Shown: positions 60,187 through 64,000 of the stretch, piece by piece
How positions within the stretch are numbered: the first letter of the stretch is position 1
Layout: the number at the start of each line of letters is the position of its first letter
Source: Lachnospiraceae bacterium
Lineage (GTDB): Bacteria; Bacillota; Clostridia; Lachnospirales; Lachnospiraceae
DNA: 64,000 nucleotides
Assembly: GCA_902363135.1 (NCBI GenBank)
Contig: CABIZF010000005.1
Location: 124,001-188,000, forward strand
Direction of reading: 5' to 3'
Position numbers and translations under genes: made by a program
Notes under the pieces: generated by a model
Databases searched by the model: none
Seen by the model: only the letters and a program-made list of their open reading frames with translations
Told to the model about the DNA's origin: nothing

Positions 60187-61878
60187 CTAATAATCCATAC
60201 CGCATGCATATGCCCTTTCGATCAGCGCACGGTCATTAACCACTGCATCATAGAAACGGAATCCGCCGGAGAAGTTGTATGTTTCATATCCATTTCCTTC
60301 CAGAATACGGCTCGCAATATAACTGCGCAGACCACTCTGGCATATCAGATACACAGGCTTTCCTTTCTCAATTTCATTGATCTGTTCCCTCAGTTCATCT
60401 ACAGGAATATTTTTGAATCCATTAATATGCCCCCTGCTAAATTCGTCTACCGTTCTCACATCCAGCAACACAGCACTTTTATCTTTAGAAATCTTATCCA
60501 TATCTTCCAAATGCCATTGTTTTAAGGTACCCTTTGCTATATTGTCTATCATGAATCCGGCCATATTTACAGGATCCTTGGCAGAAGAATAAGGTGGTGC
60601 ATATGCAAGATCCAAATCTTTCAGCTGGGTTGCCTTCAGCCCTGCATGGATTGCTGTTGCCAGCACATCAATACGTTTATCAACTCCTTCATATCCAATA
60701 ATCTGAGCACCAATCAAACGATACGTCTTTTTTTCAAAAACCACCTTCATGGTCATCACTTTTCCGCCAGGATAGTAACCGGCATGACTCATAGGAGAAA
60801 GAATTACTGTATCTACCTCTAATCCTGACTTTTTGGCATTGGTTTCATTGATACCTGTAGTGGCTGCTGTCATATCAAACACTTTGATGACGGAGCTTCC
60901 CTGACTACCCAAATAACGACTATCACCGCCACAAATATTATCAGCAATGATCCTTCCCTGTTTATTGGCAGGTCCTGCTAAAGAGATTAACGCATCATTG
61001 CCAGTAACATAATGTTTTACCTGAACTGCATCACCTGCTGCATAAATATCCGGTACAGAAGTTTCCATTCTGTCATTCACTACGATACTTCCCTTGATGC
61101 CAAGTTCCAGACCGGCTTCTTTTGCTAATGCTGTGTCTGGAGTAACTCCGATTGCCAGTACTACCATATCAGCATGAAGAGATGGATTATCTTTCAATAG
61201 GACCTCCACTCCATTGTCTTTTTCTTTAAATCCTTCTACTGTATAGCCCAATACCAGTTTTATTCCATGCTTTCTCATTTCATTATGGATCATGGATGCC
61301 ATATCCGGATCAAAAGGATTCATCAGCTGCTTAGGCCGCTGGACAATCGTAACATCCATGCCAAGCTCCCTCAAATTTTCTGCCAGCTCCAGACCAATAA
61401 AGCCACCACCAGCCAATACAGCAGATTTTGGATGATTCTTATTAATATATTCCTTGATTCGTAAAGTATCTTCTACTGTACGAAGTGTAAAAAGTTTATC
61501 AATACCTACTCCAGGAAGCTTTGGCTGTGTTGGCTTAGCGCCCGGAGAGAGAATAAGTTTATCGTAATTTTCTTCAAATATTTCACCATTCTCCAAATTT
61601 TTCACTGAAACAGTTTTACGATCCGGGTGTATGGAGATAACTTCATGGTGAATTTTCATATTAATGCGGAAGCGTTTAAAAAAACTCTCTGGTGTCTGTA
61701 ATGTAAGTTCTTCCGGGTCTGTGATCACGTCTCCAATATAATAAGGAAGCCCACAATTCGCATAGGATATGTATCCGGATCTTTCAAACACAGTAATTTC
61801 TGCATGTTCATCCAGTCTGCGTATTCTTGCTGCAGCTGTAGCTCCTCCGGCTACACCGCCTACGATTATTACCTTCAT
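60187..61878 (-). CDS. CoA-disulfide reductase with C-terminal rhodanese domain
   Basis: 563-residue flavoprotein of the CoADR-RHD type. The FAD motif VIIVGGVAGGATAAARIRR starts at residue 3, the redox Cys is in SYANCGLPYYIGD (Cys42), and the NAD(P)H-binding GGGFIGLELAENL follows near residue 157. The dimerisation domain ends around 450. The rhodanese domain (about 465-550) has its active Cys513 in YLICQSGLRSY. Characterised relatives reduce CoA persulfide or disulfide, linking sulfur transfer to CoA redox balance. It lies just downstream of thioredoxin and a rhodanese remnant. Confidence 0.93.
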   Translation of the reverse strand: MKVIIVGGVAGGATAAARIRRLDEHAEITVFERSGYISYANCGLPYYIGDVITDPEELTLQTPESFFKRFRINMKIHHEVISIHPDRKTVSVKNLENGEIFEENYDKLILSPGAKPTQPKLPGVGIDKLFTLRTVEDTLRIKEYINKNHPKSAVLAGGGFIGLELAENLRELGMDVTIVQRPKQLMNPFDPDMASMIHNEMRKHGIKLVLGYTVEGFKEKDNGVEVLLKDNPSLHADMVVLAIGVTPDTALAKEAGLELGIKGSIVVNDRMETSVPDIYAAGDAVQVKHYVTGNDALISLAGPANKQGRIIADNICGGDSRYLGSQGSSVIKVFDMTAATTGINETNAKKSGLEVDTVILSPMSHAGYYPGGKVMTMKVVFEKKTYRLIGAQIIGYEGVDKRIDVLATAIHAGLKATQLKDLDLAYAPPYSSAKDPVNMAGFMIDNIAKGTLKQWHLEDMDKISKDKSAVLLDVRTVDEFSRGHINGFKNIPVDELREQINEIEKGKPVYLICQSGLRSYIASRILEGNGYETYNFSGGFRFYDAVVNDRALIERAYACGMDY

Positions 61879-61879
61879 C

Positions 61880-62088
61880 TTATTTTTCCACCTTTCCTAA
61901 ATAAGCAGCAATGCCACCGATATTATTTACTTTAGAATATCCCATTTGTTGCAACATCCCAATTGCCTGGCGGCTTCGTGAACCGGAATAACAGTATACA
62001 AACAGTGGGATATCCTTATTCTTCGCTACAGAAGCAATATTGTCAAGTTGCTGCAACGGCACATTTTTACTTTCTGGTATATGCCCTT
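61880..62088 (-). pseudogene. Rhodanese domain lacking its N-terminus
   Basis: A frame open from about 62088 encodes EEGHIPESKNVPL, VYCYSGSRSRQAIGML and NNIGGIAAYLG, the central and C-terminal part of a single-domain rhodanese with the active-site Cys. The first 25 or so residues of the fold (the strand with the LIDVR motif) are missing: the frame closes upstream at a TAG inside the thioredoxin gene. Only a GTG at 62062 could start it, giving 60 residues. It is followed two bases later by the CoA-disulfide reductase gene. Confidence 0.7.
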
Positions 62089-62093
62089 CCTCC

Positions 62094-62399
62094 TTAAAGC
62101 ATTTCTAAAATTGCATTCTTAGGTCTCGCCCCTGAAACCTGTTGTACAATCTTCCCATTCTTCATAACCACCAAAGTTGGAATACTCATAATACTAAATT
62201 CACTTGCCAGTTCAGGCTGCTCATCCACATTGATTTTACCAACTTTGATATCAGGACGTTCACCGGCAATCTCCTCTATAATAGGAACCACCATACGACA
62301 AGGAACACACCAAGGAGCCCAAAAGTCTAAAAGAACGGTTTTCTCGGAATCCATTATTTCATTCTGAAAATTATTTTTATTAATAATAATAGCTGACAT
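62094..62399 (-). CDS. trxA: Thioredoxin with CVPC active site
   Basis: 101-residue thioredoxin, a disulfide reductant in the cytoplasm. The active site reads WCVPCR instead of WCGPC, which would shift its redox potential. The cis-Pro in MSIPTLVV and the C-terminal VSGARPKNAILEML are standard. It is the first gene of the trx-rhodanese-CoA-disulfide reductase operon. No thioredoxin reductase gene is adjacent; the neighbouring flavoprotein might serve it, which is speculation. Confidence 0.93.
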   Translation of the reverse strand: MSAIIINKNNFQNEIMDSEKTVLLDFWAPWCVPCRMVVPIIEEIAGERPDIKVGKINVDEQPELASEFSIMSIPTLVVMKNGKIVQQVSGARPKNAILEML

Positions 62400-62435
62400 T
62401 TTACAGTCCTCCCTTGTTTTTTCTTTTATGGCTTT

Positions 62436-62477
62436 ATTATAATCTGAAATTCATTTGTTTTCTGTGATATCATCACA
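62436..62477 (-). promoter_or_regulatory. Promoter of thioredoxin operon with Crp-like site
   Basis: Minus-strand perfect TATAAT (62436-62441) has no good -35. Instead a palindrome TGTGAT-ATC-ATCACA (62463-62477) is centred about 41 bases upstream of the predicted start, the classical position for a Crp/Fnr-family activator. The Crp/Fnr gene at 59431 is the local candidate. Confidence 0.6.
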
Positions 62478-62673
62478 TTATTATCATGATTAATTTTTTA
62501 AGAATTTATTCTTTCATTTTATGATCCGATGGCAGTCTCACTTCTCCGGCCCTTTTCTTCATAATAAAATTCTGTGTTTCCATCTGTATTGGAATACTCT
62601 GTATTGGGAGCGACAAAATCGGACATGATTTTATAAATTTTTTGAAATTATTTTTTGAAGTGTAAAAAAGCAT

Positions 62674-62702
62674 AAAAAAAGATGCCAGGATTTCTCCTGA
62701 CA
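62674..62702 (-). terminator. Terminator-like hairpin
   Basis: Minus-strand stem TGTCAGGA / TCCTGGCA (one G-T pair) with a 4-base loop followed by T-rich DNA, downstream of the VirD4 fragment. The 62478-62756 stretch otherwise contains a 77-codon frame (62506-62739) that does not look like a protein. Confidence 0.5.
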
Positions 62703-62756
62703 CCGTAGTGACTGTGCCAACTTCGTGTCCACTGGGCACAAGGTTAGTTCATCTCA

Positions 62757-62978
62757 TCAATATAGCTGACTCTGTGACTGCAACATAGCAATCACAAAGT
62801 TGAATGTGGTATCCGTATCGGACATAATCAAAAACAAGGCTGTTTTCCTATCCCCGATCTTATCCAGTTCCATTTCATCGTAAGACATGATCTCACGGAG
62901 TTCTGCGATCCAAAATGGTGCAAGTCCGGCTCCACTGGATATCAAAATACTTTTCGCTGCCTTTCCAGTAACAAAATG
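62757..62978 (-). pseudogene. VirD4/TraG-type conjugation coupling protein fragment
   Basis: One minus-strand frame, open between stops at 62981 and 62757, encodes VTGKAAKSILISSGAGLAPF, ELREIMSYDEMELDKIGDR and KTALFLIMSDTDTTFNF. These are consecutive conserved blocks of the type IV secretion coupling ATPase of integrative conjugative elements. Both ends are missing; homology stops abruptly after FVIAM. It begins 10 bases beyond the stop codon of the HxlR gene. A leftover of a mobile element, not functional. Confidence 0.78.
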
Positions 62979-62988
62979 TCAATAGTTT

Positions 62989-63324
62989 TTAATCACTTTT
63001 TTCAATAATTGATTTATAGTAGTTACCAAAGTCAGCAAGTGAATTAACAATTGGAAGCATTTTTGTTCCGAGTTCCGTTAAGCCGTATTCAACTCTCGGT
63101 GGCTGCTCATGGTAATCGTAGCGATATGCCAGTCCATCACTCATCATTTGTCTTAAACTATCTGTCAAAACCTTTTGTGAAATACCATCTATACTTCGTT
63201 GTAGCTCATTGAATCTCCATGGACGCTCTTTCAAATTACGCAAAATCAGCAGTTTCCATTTTCCTCCGATGAGAGATACTGCTGTTGCAACTGGGCATTC
63301 CGGTAATTCTTCTTTTACTCGCAT
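62989..63324 (-). CDS. HxlR-family transcriptional regulator
   Basis: 111-residue winged-helix regulator. The ATG at 63324 (MRVKEELPECPVATAV) is chosen because the GTG nine bases upstream is part of the ribosome-binding site GGAGGTG. The family pattern CPVATAVSLIGGKWKLLIL, with the N-terminal Cys often used for redox or electrophile sensing, then RFNELQR, GISQKVLTDSLRQM and YGLTELG, is complete. Divergent from the broken cupin gene, which it probably regulated. Confidence 0.93.
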   Translation of the reverse strand: MRVKEELPECPVATAVSLIGGKWKLLILRNLKERPWRFNELQRSIDGISQKVLTDSLRQMMSDGLAYRYDYHEQPPRVEYGLTELGTKMLPIVNSLADFGNYYKSIIEKSD

Positions 63325-63343
63325 AATTCTCACCTCCGAATCT

Positions 63344-63372
63344 ATTGTAACACATTCAATTTTGAGTGTACA
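63344..63372 (-). promoter_or_regulatory. Promoter of HxlR gene
   Basis: Minus-strand TGTACA (63367-63372) and TACAAT (63344-63349) with 17-base spacing. Between this and the divergent promoter lies GTTACAAAAAGGTGCGTAC, a possible HxlR operator with GTAC at both borders. Confidence 0.5.
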
Positions 63373-63391
63373 GTTACAAAAAGGTGCGTAC

Positions 63392-63420
63392 TTGTTTTTG
63401 TATGTGTCTCACACTATACT
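63392..63420 (+). promoter_or_regulatory. Promoter of cupin gene
   Basis: TTGTTT (63392-63397) and TATACT (63415-63420) with 17-base spacing, 46 bases upstream of the ATG. Confidence 0.55.
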
Positions 63421-63466
63421 AATACCACGCAACCAGAAACTACAAATTAACTATGGAGGTATTATT

Positions 63467-63820
63467 ATGGCAAATTACACAAAAACAACTATTGGAAAGG
63501 AAAACCGAATTGAGCTGCATGAAAAGTTATCTTTAACAGGTGCAGAAATCAGTTTAAACGAACTACCTGCATGAACAAATGTCCCATTTGTTCATGCTCA
63601 TAAAGAAAATGAAGAAATCTATGGAATTCTTTCAGGTAACGGCAAAGCCATAATTGATGGAGAAGAAATCAGCCTTTCAACTGGAGACTGGCTAAAAATC
63701 GCACCTGCTGCAAAGCGTCAGTTTTTTGCATCCGATATTTCCGGAATTACTTATATCTGCATTCAGGTAAAAGAAAATTCTCTGGAACATTTTACAGCAG
63801 AGGATGCCATAATCGGCTAA
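63467..63820 (+). pseudogene. Cupin-domain protein gene with one in-frame TGA
   Basis: A 117-residue reading frame is interrupted only by TGA at 63572-63574 (codon 36). Upstream: MANYTKTTIGKENRIELHEK and SLNELPA. Downstream in the same frame: TNVPFVHAHKENEEIYGIL, ISLSTGDWLKIAPAAKRQFF and YICIQVKENSLEHF. The family normally has PAG here, so GGA has changed to TGA. HAHxxxEE(I)Y gives the cupin metal-binding His and Glu. AGGAGG-like site (TGGAGG) and promoter are intact. HxlR-cupin divergent pairs are common. The second part could still be translated only if a new start exists, and none is obvious. Confidence 0.85.
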
Positions 63821-63840
63821 TTAAAAGTATTTATTTACAA

Positions 63841-63878
63841 AAATGCACAGCTCCCGATAAGCTAAGAACTGTGCATTT
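63841..63878 (+). terminator. Terminator of cupin gene
   Basis: Perfect 10-bp stem AAATGCACAG / CTGTGCATTT with an 18-base loop, followed by CCTTTTT. The remaining 63879-64000 shows nothing recognisable. Confidence 0.8.
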
Positions 63879-64000
63879 CCTTTTTCTTCAATTTTACGAT
63901 TTCTCAATTTTTCAAACTTGAAGTTGTTAATTAGAATTGCTCTCAAAGCAACAATTATCTTAACATTCCCCAAATACACTCCAGTAATGTTAGTGCAAGG

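Noticed and set aside
62506..62739. 77-codon minus-strand frame
   Set aside because: Contains the terminator hairpin and AT-rich tracts, no ribosome-binding site, no family resemblance.

Overview
The window looks like a chromosomal segment of a gut-type Gram-positive anaerobe in the Clostridia, most likely Lachnospiraceae. This is inferred from gene content: LL-diaminopimelate aminotransferase, a FabK-type fatty-acid operon with a fused AccD-AccA, an oleate hydratase, KtrAB potassium uptake, a LytTR regulator and strong AGGAGG ribosome-binding sites. No rRNA, tRNA or CRISPR array was recognised. Most DNA is ordinary chromosome. The last kilobase carries a fragment of a conjugation coupling protein, so it borders a decayed mobile element.

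Layout. 1-6946 (minus) is a fructan/sucrose-type locus: substrate-binding protein, two ABC permeases, a terminator, a GH32 enzyme with an altered NDPNG motif, a YdjC/ChbG deacetylase and a second GH32 cut by the window edge. 7658-10718 holds a GH3 beta-glucosidase converging on an alpha/beta-hydrolase. 10.9-14.1 kb holds a GGDEF remnant, dapL, an internally deleted AEC transporter and a D-2-hydroxyacid dehydrogenase with a terminator in its leader. 14.3-19.6 kb holds a TetR regulator with oleate hydratase, adenosine deaminase and glycerate kinase. 19.9-24.8 kb holds an AAA-ATPase/PD-(D/E)XK protein and a MacB/FtsX-type ABC exporter.

24.9-30.6 kb is a signalling locus: a divergent secreted protein, a LytTR response regulator, a repeat-rich surface protein and a 7TMR-DISM sensor kinase, with an 18-bp direct repeat between the divergent promoters. 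30.7-41.5 kb holds endonuclease III, a MarR/FabT-like regulator and the complete fatty-acid operon fabH-acpP-fabK-fabD-fabG-fabF-accB-fabZ-accC-accDA, driven by a promoter buried in a long dyad. 41.6-46.4 kb holds a CYTH protein bracketed by repeats, a small protein and XRE regulator, a second esterase and a secreted protein with an Asp/Tyr repeat and an unusual C-terminal tail. 46.4-58.1 kb holds a hybrid kinase, a short KdpD with KdpE, KtrA/KtrB and a phospholipase D-like protein with a VanRS-type pair and a FUSC membrane protein. 58.5-62.5 kb is a redox/sulfur module: DUF134-NifX fusion, Crp/Fnr regulator, CoA-disulfide reductase-rhodanese, rhodanese remnant and thioredoxin. The right end has a VirD4 fragment, an HxlR regulator and a cupin gene with one in-frame stop.

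Two families of highly structured intergenic repeats run through the window. Family A (about 170-210 bp, palindromic ends) sits mostly just upstream of start codons. Family B (about 50-240 bp) sits mostly at 3' ends of genes and in places supplies the stop codon or the last codons of the neighbouring gene. They are the least explained structures here, together with the LytTR locus and the C-terminal tail of the 44.5-kb secreted protein.
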